From Nissolia schottii (taxonomy: Eukaryota > Streptophyta > Magnoliopsida > Fabales > Fabaceae), in NCBI GenBank assembly GCA_003254905.1, contig QANU01094832.1, positions 936,584 through 1,000,583 of the forward strand: a stretch of 64,000 nt of DNA, read 5' to 3'. Numbering within the stretch: the first letter of the stretch is position 1; the number at the start of each line of letters is the position of its first letter. A program made the position numbers and the translations under genes. Below the pieces are notes generated by a model that saw only the letters and a list, made by a program, of their open reading frames with translations, did no database searches and was not told where the DNA came from. This document shows, piece by piece, positions 1 to 9,927 of the stretch.

Positions 1-448
1 AGAGTTTTATACATACACACCTATAGGCCTTCAAATTGTATTATCTACTCTAAAAGAGAGTTTCCATTCAAACACAAATCATTATCTTGTAAAGAGGGTG
101 AGGTATCCCTCTCAAGTGATTAGGGTGGTATCCCTAAGGGAATTTGTTGTGAGGCTCAAGTAGAGTGCTCATCTTGTAAAGGTCATCAAGCACCTAAGTT
201 TCAAGCTTGAAGAATAGTGGAAAAATCTTGAGCAGATTGCTTGGGGACTGGAGGTAGATCACAAGGGTGGTTGAACCAGGATAAATCAAGTTTGCACTCT
301 CTCTATCCCTTAAACTCTTTAGTTTGTGCATGCTTTAGACTATCTCTTACACTACTTATCTTCAAATTGAATCAATATTTGGTAGCTTCTTGTCAACTAA
401 GTAAAGAATTTAAAAATCACCCAATACCCAATTCCCCCCCCCCCCCTC
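1..448 (+). mobile_element. Copia-like LTR end (SIRE/Maximus-type), truncated
   Basis: Non-coding stretch that reads like the 3' part of a plant Ty1/copia LTR. It is moderately GC-balanced, has the phrase gaaccaggataaatc near 276, a CT-rich segment at 296-310, and ends in a C-tract at 435-447 followed by tctt, a layout I remember from SIRE/Maximus LTR ends. Immediately beyond the C-tract the sequence becomes gypsy RNase H coding sequence on the minus strand, so this LTR abuts and interrupts the neighbouring element. The window start cuts it off, and no PBS is seen after it. The family name is from memory only. Confidence 0.4.
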
Positions 449-942
449 TTGTGTATTTGAAGCCACTTGGCAACAGTTTCCCCTGGTCGTGTGCTAGCGA
501 GCTTCAATAGTGTATCTGCCCTCTCATTTTCTTTCCTCATAACATGTTTTATCTCGTGGTTGTCGAAGTAGGACAGTATCTTTGTTACTAGCTTCATGTA
601 CTGCTATAACTGAGCGTCTCTTGCTTGGTACTCCCCTTTGACTTGTGCTACTATTATCTGGGAATCGTTGCATATCGCTAGCTTTTTAGCTCCGATGTCT
701 CTGGCCAGGTTAAGACCTGCAACCAGAGCTTCGTACTCGGCCTGATTATTTGAGGTGGCAAAGTCAAACTTGACAGCCATTTCCAGCTTTAGGCCGTTGG
801 GCCCTTCAAGTATTATTCCTGCTCCGCTTCCGCAGAGGCTTGAAGCTCTATCTACGTACAATGTCCATATTTCTAATTCTGCGGGCTCATTTTCCCCCGA
901 AAATTTTGCGATGAAATTGGACATGGCTTGCGCCTTGATCAC
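449..942 (-). pseudogene. Second (archaeal-type) RNase H of the Tat element
   Basis: Starts near 942 and contains LYVDRASS, GSGAGIILEGP, NNQAEYEALVAGL and CNDSQIIVAQV, so the three acidic residues expected for catalysis (Asp, Glu, Asp) are all present; the residue after the first Asp is Arg instead of the usual Gly. An in-frame TAG at 604-606 interrupts it. The frame resumes (597 downwards) with VMRKENERADTLLKLAS and is cut off near 449 at the copia-like LTR, so the integrase that normally follows is missing. Confidence 0.8.
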
Positions 943-1544
943 GGTTCATAATGGATTTCAAATTCAGATAGTTCGACCGACCAGGCTAATATTCGTCCTG
1001 CTAGGTCAGACTTTTGAAGCACCTGCTCGATCGGTTGATCTGTTCTTACTATTATCGGGTATGATTTTAAATATGGTTGTAATCTCCGTGCGGAGTTGAT
1101 TAGGGCAAAGGCCAGGTTTTCAAGCTTTTGGTATCTTACCTCTGCTCTGTGCAAGAGTTTACTCGTGAAGTAAACTGGGAACTGGCTAAGGCCTTTTTCT
1201 TTTACCAACGCTGAGGCTATGGTTTCTTCTGACGCGGAGAGGTATAGGAACAATGTCTCACCTTTTTCTGGTTTCTTCAAGATTGGTGGTTGTGAGAGGT
1301 AGGCTTTGAATTCGTTGAATGCCTGTTCACACTCATAGGACCAGTCAAACGAATTCATCTTCTTCATCAGTTTGAAGAAGAGTAGGGCTTTCTCTCCGGA
1401 GGCTGCCATAAACTTGTTGAGCGAGGCAATTCGACCTGTTAGGCCTTGCACTTCTTTGATGGATGATGGTGGCCTCATATTTACTATCGCCGCACATTTT
1501 GCTGGGTTAGCCTCGATTCCGCATTGTGTTATCATGAACCCCAA
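939..1544 (-). pseudogene. Gypsy RT thumb and RT-linked RNase H
   Basis: Continues the RT frame directly after the TAA at 1551. It begins at LGFMITQCGIEANPAKC, contains the connection segment FDWSYECEQAFNEFK and the RNase H segment with RYQKLENLAFALI and the RTDQPIEQVL motif. The frame ends with a TGA created by a one-base shift near 940, after which the second RNase H is in another frame. Confidence 0.85.
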
Positions 1545-1550
1545 GAACTT

Positions 1551-2382
1551 TTATGCTTCTACTGCGAAAGCGCATTTTTCTGGGTTTAGTTTGAGGTTGT
1601 TCTGATGGAGCGTATCAAAAATGGTGTTTAGATTGGAGCTTATTACTTCTTCCGCGGATGATTTGACAATCATATCATCCACGTAGACCTCGACCAGTTC
1701 TCTGGCTAAATCAGCAAAGATTTTATCCATCATGAGCTGGTAAGTGGCCCCTGCATTTTTTAGCCCGAAGGGAATTATCTTGTAGAAGTAGTTTCCTGCC
1801 GGTGTTATAAATGTTGTTTTCTCCGCGTCTGTATGGTGCATGGGTATTTGATTATACCCCACGTAGGCATCGAGGAAAGTCAGGAATTTATATCCTAAGG
1901 CAGAGTCCACCAGGAGGTCAATGTTGGGGAGGGGGTATGGATCCTTGGGGCATGCCTTATTAAGGTTCGTGTAATCCACGCACATCCTCTACTTCCCCTG
2001 GTTTCGGGACCATGACCACATTTGATAGCTATGAGGGGTACATTATCTCTTCTATGAACCCTGCTTCTTTTAGCATTTGCACCTGTTTCTGTACTTCATG
2101 GGCCTTCTCGGTACTCATCTTTCTTATTTTCTGCTTTACTGGGCTACTTCCTGGTATGATGGCTAGCTTGTGTGCCATGAGGGCTGGGTCAATCCCTGGC
2201 ATATCGGATGCGGTCCACGCGAATAGATCCGTGTTCTGTCTCAAGGTGGTTATGAGTTGGTCTTTTGTTTTTTGGGGAAGGTTTTTATTGATGAGGGTGA
2301 CCTGTTCAGGGTTAAAACCTATCTGAATGGTTTTCAATTCTCCTTCAAGTTTTGGCCTTTCTCGTTGCTGCAGAGATTTCAA
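1551..2382 (-). pseudogene. Gypsy reverse transcriptase, 5' part
   Basis: The 2029-2382 frame is the lead-in to RT and ends in an in-frame TAG after EEIMYPS, where the family continues without a stop. The next 45 bases contain a frameshift and a further stop before CVDYTNLNKACPKDPYPLP at 1985. The 1551-1985 frame holds the RT palm with FLDAYVGYNQI (family normally has Ser for the Val), FGLKNAGATYQ and the catalytic YVDD box at about 1680. An in-frame TAA at 1551-1553 separates it from the rest of RT. Confidence 0.85.
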
Positions 2383-2487
2383 TTAGCATTACCTGGGATG
2401 GTCTAGGCTGCGTATTTCTCCGCGGGGTCTCTGTGCGATCGGTACCTGGAGGCTAGTGTTATAGCATCTCCTGGCGGTTGCTTGATC

Positions 2488-3168
2488 TCAGCGTATTGTC
2501 GCTACTCGGTTATCCTGAGTGAGGAATTTCATGGTCAAGGCGGTCGTGAAAACAACAGCGTTGATTGCGTTCAACGTGGGCCTCCCAAGGATTATGTTGT
2601 ATGATGACGGTTTGTCAACTACCAGAAACTTTACCCGCTCTGTCCTTGTGACGTGCCCGGGGCCTATTGTCAAGTGGAGGGAGACATAGACATCGGGAGT
2701 GATTGTTTCTCCTGAAAAGCTCACTAAATCTTCCTGGTAGTGTTCGATATCAGAATTTTTCAATTCGACTTGGTCAAAGAAACTTCTAAAAATGATGTCG
2801 GCGGAGCTTCCTTGGTCTATTAAGACCCTTCTGACTTTTGCATTTACTAGTGAGGCCGATATGACCATAGGATCATCGTGGACGGGAGTAGTATGTGCAA
2901 AGTCTTCGCGGGTGAAGGTGATGTTAGGGAAGTACCTGAACCCGGGGAACTTGTGGCCAGTTTGGTTGTTAAGGTGCAAGACCTATTGGAGGTGTCTTTT
3001 TCTTTCTGAACGGGTGGAGTCGCCTCCTGCGAATCCACTAGCAATGGTGTTGATTACCCTGTTTGTTTCGGTTCTCCTGTATTCTCTATCCCGCCTATCC
3101 TTTGGGTACCTTTCTTTCCCGCGGTATTCTCTGGGGTAAAGTCTTATTTCCGGTTCCCTGGTTTCCAT
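2488..3168 (-). pseudogene. Gypsy aspartic protease and gag-pol linker remnant
   Basis: The 2983-3168 frame carries the linker motif INTIASGFAGG seen before the protease in plant gypsy polyproteins. The 2488-2979 frame is a retropepsin-like domain with VLIDQGSSADI (catalytic Asp followed by Gln-Gly-Ser-Ser, in the usual D-x-G-S-S-A-D-I context) and the late motif YNIILGRPTLNAI. The two pieces are in different frames, so processing of the polyprotein is lost here. Confidence 0.8.
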
Positions 3169-4590
3169 CTTCCTTTTTCTTTCTTGGATTACATACCTTT
3201 CCAGCTTACCTCCGCGGACCCATGTTTCAACTTCGTCTTTCAGATCTGCACAGTCTTCTGTGCTGTGACCATACGAATCATGAAAGGCGCAGAATAGTGA
3301 AGTGTTCGTACCTGGTCTTAGTCGGATGGGTTTAGGTCTTGGAAATCCGTCCTTGTGCTGAATCTCTCGGTACAGTTGAGTGGGGGATATGGTAAGCAGA
3401 GTATAATTAGTGTATCACCCTTCTTTGATTATTCGAGTCCTATCGTTCTGAGGACGGTCAATCCGTATGGGCTGGTTGTATTGTTTCCTCGGACCTTCAC
3501 CTCCTTCGCGGACGAGGTCAGTTTTTATTGCTTGCATACCTTCTTCTTAGTACAAGTATTCTTCCGCCCTTTCCTGTATTTCTATTAGGCTCCGTGGAGG
3601 ACACTTGGATAGGGTCTTCGCGAATGAGATGCCTTTTTTTAGACCATTTGTGAGACCCATTAGCACAGCCTGCTGCTGTAAATCTTCTACTTGCGCACAC
3701 TCCTCTTAGAATCTGTCTAGGTATTGACGAAGGGTTTCTTCTGCTTTCTGTACGACACCCAAGAGGCTTACGACCGTCTTGGGTTTTGTTCTTCAGATGG
3801 TGAAGTTGGCCAAGAATCGTTCAATTAGATCATCAAAACAACATATACATTTTGGTGGAAGGGCGTTGAACCAAATTAGTGCTCCTTTTCTTAATGTCAC
3901 TAGAAACGACTTGCACTGAATGGCGTCCGAGGCGCTATCCAATATCATACGATGTCCGAACGTGTCTAGATGGTGTTGGGGATCAGTCGTTCCGTCGTAG
4001 GGTTCCATGTCAGTGAGAGGGCGAAAGCCAGGTAAGGGTAGTGCATTGAAGATTTCTTCAACGAAAGGGTGGTTATCCTTCCGTTTCTCTTTCTTTGCTC
4101 CTATGCGCATTCTCTCGTGACACGTCTCTGCGGGCGATTTGTACACTGATCCCTGGGCTTCATCCTCCGTGTTATGTCCATCACCACAGTTAAGACCGTT
4201 GATGTGGCGTTCCCTTTCTTGGGCCTCAAGTATGACCTGTTTTCGCCTTTCTTCCGCGTCTTTCTTGGCCTTTTTAGCAGCTAATTTGATTTCCCTATGT
4301 TTCTTCCTTTCTTCATCCTCTTGAGTCAATGTTAACAGTGCCGCTTCTAGGCGTTCTATTTTTTCTGCCTGGGTTCGAACAAGGTCGACAAGGTCCGGGG
4401 GTGGTGGTATGTTGGTACCTACGGGCTGCTCTGACTGGGGAGAGTGAGGATCTTGATTGGCTGGGAAGGCCGTGTTGTGATTGGGGGGAGGGGGTGGCTA
4501 GTTGGGATTGGCATTGGTTCTAACGGATATCGATCCGCCGGTGTCCCTGGATGTTAAGGTGCGGTAGATCCTTCTGGTCAGCTTAGGGGG
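3168..4590 (-). pseudogene. Gypsy gag remnant
   Basis: The best stretch is 3793-4329. It has a charged, Lys/Glu-rich N-terminal part followed by the retrotransposon gag core with YDGTTDPQHHLDTF and ALIWFNALPP, which match the conserved capsid pattern of Tat/Athila gag. The probable start methionine is near 4590 (MPPKLTRR), just inside the PBS. Downstream (3168-3790) the frame is broken repeatedly and only short fragments remain. The region would encode the capsid-like protein that packages element RNA, but it is no longer translatable as one protein. Confidence 0.75.
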
Positions 4591-4664
4591 CATGGTGATT
4601 GGGGCTTCAGGATCCGGGAAAGAGGGTTGGGGATAGGTCGTAGATTCCCCACAGACGGTGCCAA

Positions 4665-5296
4665 TATACCGGAGGGGTACGAGTCGGGTCCTGGAGCTCC
4701 GTGGAAGCAAGTAGTCGGCCGGGGCGAGTACCTGCAAGGACTCTGATACTTAAGTCAGTAAAGGTTCGAGAGGCTTGTGTAAAGTGTGGGTGTTGAGTCT
4801 TGAGAATACCTAGTGAGCTGACCCAAGTTAAATACCTGGGTGGTCGGTGGTCACAACGTGATTTTCGCTGGGAGGAGCCATCTCGGGCTGATGCCAGGCG
4901 GTGATCGTGCTGAGTGATTCTCGCTGCGTATGGGGCGTCGGGTTGTGCTGCAGCGGGTGGCGGACTCGAGGAATGGGCCCTCAAGGCCCAGTCCGTAACA
5001 ATTGGGCATTTCATATACAGATGACATTGACTAACAAAGAAGAATCACAAGGGCAAAGAAGGACGATGATGCAGAGCGATGAGAGACAGAGAAGATGAAG
5101 AACAGTTAAAAACAAAACAAGAAGGAATGAAAGAAAGAAAATCGCAAGCTGAGAGTTTTAGAGTTGTTGCAACACGAGTGAGTGCATGAGTAAGTGCATA
5201 GGACTACGAAAAAACACGCGTGGGAGTGCGTGAAGTGTTGAAATACCATTAAAACGATACATACATACCTTTCTCTATTGGTTGTACGGTATAACA
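4665..5296 (-). repeat. Probable 5' LTR of the gypsy remnant
   Basis: Lies between the PBS-like segment and unrelated AT-rich DNA. The outer end reads TGTTATACCG on the minus strand, a plausible LTR start; the inner end lacks CA, so it is mutated or misplaced. No second LTR is left in the window for comparison, so the limits are inferred. Confidence 0.4.
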
Positions 5297-8250
5297 AATT
5301 GTGGTATTAAAACGTACTTTTTTATGTGCATGTATCTTTCATGTCGCTTGTGGAGAAAGGTTCTAACCATTGAAGCTTTCTTTATAATCATTGATTAAAT
5401 ACTCTTTCCCACTAAATTTTTTTATTTCTTACAATTTTTAAAACTAAATTTATTGAATTTTATTATGGATTATGTCAAAACACATAGATATGCAAAAAAT
5501 GACGACTAGATTATGTGTGTATTTCAGACAAGCTGTATAATATAAACAAGTTGGATAATGGATGAGTGGATTTTCAACGGAAATCTTCATTATAATATCA
5601 TATTTTTCCATTTTTTCTTTCTAGATTTCTCATCTCCATTTTTCCTATAATAAAATGTCATGTAAAAAAAAGTGTAAGTTAACAAAAAACTTTATATTAA
5701 AATATCATTTTATTATTAATTGTGTTTATAGTCACGTGACACTTCATGTGTATTCAAGAATTTCTCATTTATCGATATAAAAAGAAGCTATGTGCCAATA
5801 TTTCTTCTGTTTTCTCTAACTTGTATATGATAAAATTCAAAGAGAAAATGGTTCTTCGAACAAAATATATAAAAAGTGAGCTTGTTGGTCATTCATGTAA
5901 GCTCACAAAAAGTTTATAGGTCATTGATGAAAAGAAGAAAAACTGAAGTTCTAAAGGGAAAAAAAATAAGTGAATAATTAATGACGATTGAGTTTTTGTG
6001 AGGTGTATGAAAAAGAAATTACCTATATAAATTACTCACATCAAAATGAACTTAATTGAAAGTTGAAACTAATAAATTAGAATTCCTTCACCTCGTTTAT
6101 TTTTAGTACATTTGTGATTTGTCCTTCCTTAATAACATAATAACTCATGTGAGGTATCTTTTAAAACAAAGTCACGTCAATACATGTAATATTTCAGAGG
6201 AATGCATGACGATTGAGGAAGATGAGGGAAAAACAAAATTCAACATTGTCATGCATGCACAATAATTGTTTTGTTTATAAGCAAATACACCTACTCCTTG
6301 AATAAAAATGTTAAGCATTTTAGGCACAATGAGAGTGACCGCGCTTGTTGGTGATGTGAGTGAGAAAGGCAAAAGCTATATATTAATATTAATATTAATA
6401 TTCAAGTAAATGCAATGCTTACCTGCCAAGCATGAAAATAACCAACCTTATTGATATAATTCTGTCCTATGTATAAACTCATGAAAGTTGAGATTTCATA
6501 TTGAAAGCTAATTCTCATTGAAAGATGGGATCCATAATGAAATGTAAGGAACTAGGCAAAATTATTATTAGCACAACCCTACTGATGGCTGCATTTAAAT
6601 ACATAACAATTTATTGAGGAACTAATATGTAATTTATTCGGTGCATGTTTAGATTTTTGGTTGGGAGACTTAGAAGTGAGGTTATTTTCCCCCTCACTTC
6701 TGCTGGCTACAGAATCAATGTAATTAGGAGGCCCACCAGAAAACTAAACACACTTTAACTCTTTTAAGTTAGCTATCCTTTAACATGGGTCTTTGCCAGT
6801 GATCTAAAACCACTTATCAATAAATTAATTTAAAAATTGTTTATGGAAAATGTATCTTGGATTGTGTTTGATATCATAGACAAGATAGTGTTGGAAATTT
6901 CTTCAACTACATCATGTTAGATTATCAAGGATTATAACAATTCGTAAATACCTGAATTCATGGATGTTGATGAAATTCCCTGCAGCGATTAGTCACGAAC
7001 GAGAGCGTTGGTTCCATGGCCTTCCTCAACCAAATCACCTCAGTTCCTCAATGAGACCTTCTGTTTCTCTTTAGATGGGGAGAAGTGAAACGTTTTCCGA
7101 TTTGGTGTCTTGGGGACCATAACCGTTCCTGCATATTTAAGCTCACCAGAGTTCCCATTATCCCCTGATGGGTCAATACTGGCATCTACCCATTTGAGCC
7201 CACATTCATTTTTCTTTAAGTCTAATAGGCCTTTAACCAAATAATTAGATCATCAAATTAAGCCATTTATGATAAATAACTAATATAACCGTCAACGAAT
7301 ATGAGTCCACAAATATTGGAAAAACAAATTTCCAACAGATAGAAGAACAAAGATACAGGGATAAAGACAAAAAATTCAGGTTCTTCCAATATCAATTTTG
7401 TGTTTCTCCGGATAATTTTTTTTTATCTTCTCTATCTTAACTTTAGTGAGGTACATATAAATTTTATATTCCCGAGTCCCTGTCCTCTTGTCCTGTACCA
7501 AACGTAGCCTTTAGCTTAAATATTGTCGCAGAGCAAAGACAATTTTAAGTTCAAGGTCTTTGTCCCCCTTAGACTTCACTAAATATTTCATAATTTATAT
7601 TTCAATCTCTCACGTTTAAAATAAGTATCATTCAAGATTTCAAATTTTAGTAATTTTCTAACAAAAACAAACTAATACTATATAATTTTTTTTTATAAAA
7701 TTTTTTCTATAAATTTTAATATTACTTTATTTAAAATTACTCTCACATACTCAAAAAAAAAAATGAGTACTTAATGTTATATGTTTAAATTTATTATAGA
7801 TAAATATACAAACACATATATCAAAATAGTTTTGTGTCATACATAGATGATATACTAGTATTATTCTAGTATTATAAGAAACTTAAATGTGGACAATTTT
7901 GTCAATTAAAATTTTGAATATTTTCTTTTTTATAAATAACATAATGATACTATTGTATCAACACAATTTATTTTAAAATAATTAGGGGATTTGACGTGAT
8001 GGTAGCTCACTTTGTCTACTATTTCGTGTGAATTCAGTTAGTGCGTCACTGTCATCGGTGGACACCCTAAGTACACCAAAAAACAATTTGTTTTAAAATA
8101 TATATTACAAATTATTTTTTAAAATTTTTTTCTTAATTTTCAAATTTTTATTATTATACATGATATCTAAATTGTAGTATATCTTTAGCTTATATCTTAT
8201 TTTATTCAACTTTTTTTTTACAAAAGGACACAAGTCGTTTGCAGCCTCAC
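5297..8250. other. AT-rich intergenic DNA
   Basis: No gene is supported. Short A/T tracts dominate. A small MITE candidate lies at 6641-6753. A slightly GC-richer island at 6950-7250 holds a 66-codon minus-strand frame without an ATG (discussed in the findings). Confidence 0.6.
6641..6753. mobile_element. Small MITE candidate
   Basis: About 113 bp with imperfect inverted ends: gtgcatgtttagatttttgg on the left and, on the complement of the right end, GTGTGTTTAGTTTTCTGG. An internal segment (aagtgagg / cctcactt) is also inverted. No target duplication was found, so this is a tentative call. Confidence 0.4.
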
Positions 8251-8261
8251 CATCACCAAAC

Positions 8262-8270
8262 CTATAAAAA
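8262..8270 (+). promoter_or_regulatory. TATA box of the orphan 5' gene fragment
   Basis: The sequence ctataaaaa lies about 150 bases upstream of an ATG at 8418 and is followed by a pyrimidine-rich leader, as in plant core promoters. No long gene follows on this strand. Confidence 0.35.
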
Positions 8271-8417
8271 GCCTCAAACCCTCTCTACTATTGGCTTCAG
8301 CAGCTGAAGAGTGAAGAAAGCAAACAAAACCACCCTTGCGCCGCCTCATGCTCCGCCACTGCCGCCGTGATGATGAGTAACGAGAAGTAAGAGAAAATAA
8401 GTGAGGCCTTCGCATCG

Positions 8418-8617
8418 ATGGAGTTGGAGGATGCTTCTGTTGCTTTGGGTACGTAGCATTATACTGCATCATCCACTTTTGACTTTTGACTTTTGACTTG
8501 ACTTTTCCCTTTTTCCTTTTTCTTCGTTTTTGATTCTTTGTGCAGAAAATAGATCGCTACCTCAATTGGACGAATCCATAATTCAATTTTCCAACGATTA
8601 ATTTAAAATCCCCATTC
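8418..8617 (+). CDS. Tiny spliced ORF or truncated gene 5' end
   Basis: Not recognised. The ATG at 8418 opens MELEDASVAL; a good donor GTACGT follows at 8449. A pyrimidine-rich tract ending tttgtgcag (8537-8545) makes a plausible acceptor. Joining 8418-8448 to 8546 keeps the frame (codons GAA AAT AGA...) with NRSLPQLDESIIQF and a stop 28 codons after the start, ending near 8601-8617. A TATA box lies upstream and the exon is GC-richer than its surroundings. It could be the surviving 5' end of a deleted gene, a micropeptide, or chance. The downstream DNA runs into a transposon at 8757. Confidence 0.3.
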
Positions 8618-8756
8618 AAATTATTTTATTTGATTAATACAATGATTAGATGCATACATAAATACATTAGAGAGAAAGTTATAGATAGAGTAGACGTAGA
8701 AAAATTATTAAAAAAATTATTGAACGAGATGCATAGATTAATAACTTAAATCAATG

Positions 8757-9298
8757 CTATTAAATTCAAAAATTTAAATAAACTTGTGAAATTTTAACAA
8801 ATTCACGAGTTTACATACATAAAAAAATATGTTATAATATAATTAAGAATTAAATATGATTAAATGTTGTATTTATACTTGTCAATGAATAATGGCTATT
8901 TTAAAATAAAAGAAATAAAAGAAATATCATAAAATAAACCTTAATGGATGACATTTAGTTATTATGTCATATTTTATTATGTGTATTACTTTATAGTTAG
9001 ATATAACATAACTCAATTATGATAAATATATAAAATTAGTTAAATATACTTAATAGATATTGTATAACATAAACAGAATAATCTAAGTATCTAACAAAGT
9101 TGTCAAATTTGTACATTTTAAGATAAACCCGTAAATTCATGTAAATTTTAACTTATAAACTTACTAGTAAAATCAAGAATTTACTTAAACTAATACGAGT
9201 TTATCAAAAGAGAGTTTATAAGAGTGTTAATTTGTTTTGTTTAGTAGAATGGTAAACTCTTACGAGTTTTCGGAGTTAACTCAAAAGTTTAATAACCG
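8757..9298 (-). mobile_element. 0.54-kb non-autonomous TIR element, copy 1
   Basis: AT-rich, non-coding. The right end, read on the minus strand, starts GGTTATTAAACT and the left end reads GCTATTAAATTC on the plus strand. The subterminal regions carry repeated acgagttta/taaactcgt motifs. It matches, in opposite orientation, the element at 27475-28032 along its length. It belongs to a MITE-like DNA transposon family; I could not identify a target duplication or assign a superfamily. Confidence 0.65.
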
Positions 9299-9927
9299 TG
9301 GCTTGAATGCAAACACAATAAGAAACAATAAAAAACTATGACATTGTTTGATTTATGTAACTTTCCCTTGATGGCCATATTCAGTGTATATAACCGGACA
9401 TAGCAAAAACAACAGAGCTTAATTCACTGTTGGGGAAACATGACTCTAGATGTGCAAGGAGTAAAATTACAACTTGCTTACATCAATTTAGAATTACATC
9501 TCTTTAATTCTCACTTCTCAGTATTATGGCTTCTCTAAGATGCAGAACAACCAAATGCATCAGGCACAACAACATTGCTAGAAGCACTCATACATTACTC
9601 ACAAGTAGAATCTGATAGCAGCTATGTACTCATTGTTAGAGGAGATAAGAGCTCAAACATTTTTTTCCTCCTTTTTTGTGACAACATAGATTGAATGAAA
9701 ACATAACTCTTGACAAGATACTATGGCGTTGTCTAATCCATGTAAATGACTAATCCATGTAAATGACTCCACGTAGTGTGAAAAAGGCTTAGCTGATCCA
9801 TCAAGATGAACTCTTTATGGTTTCCAAAGTATGGTAGTTAATAGTTATAGATGATTCTAGTCACAAAAGAAAATGTTTCCCTCAAAGCTCAAAATCATAG
9901 GCTTGATTTGGCTTAAAGCTGCAATTA
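9299..9927. other. Kinase 3' flank and probable 3' UTR
   Basis: AT-rich DNA between the TIR element and the kinase stop codon. It contains a short direct duplication of about 17 bp (taatccatgtaaatgac) around 9734-9769. No other gene is visible; it probably supplies the kinase 3' UTR. Confidence 0.5.

Larger units (their letters stand above)
449..5296 (-). mobile_element. Degenerate Ty3/gypsy retrotransposon, Tat-like
   Basis: Minus-strand LTR retrotransposon remnant. Reading from high to low coordinates it holds a probable 5' LTR (about 4665-5296), a PBS-like segment (4651-4663, complement TGGCACCGTCTGT), gag, aspartic protease, reverse transcriptase, RT-linked RNase H and a second RNase H. 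Gag-pol in this order with two RNase H domains is characteristic of plant Tat-lineage gypsy elements. Integrase and the 3' LTR are absent because the element stops at the copia-like LTR near 449. Several in-frame stops and frameshifts make it non-functional. The LTR boundaries are approximate and the expected TG...CA ends are not clean at the inner side. Confidence 0.85.

Noticed and set aside
241-510. 89-codon plus-strand frame
   Set aside because: Starts with TTG, crosses the LTR/gypsy junction and has no domain.
755-1099. Plus-strand frame opposite the gypsy RNase H
   Set aside because: Shadow of the minus-strand RNase H coding sequence.
6172-6372. 66-codon minus-strand frame
   Set aside because: AT-rich spacer, no domain, no promoter or splice context.
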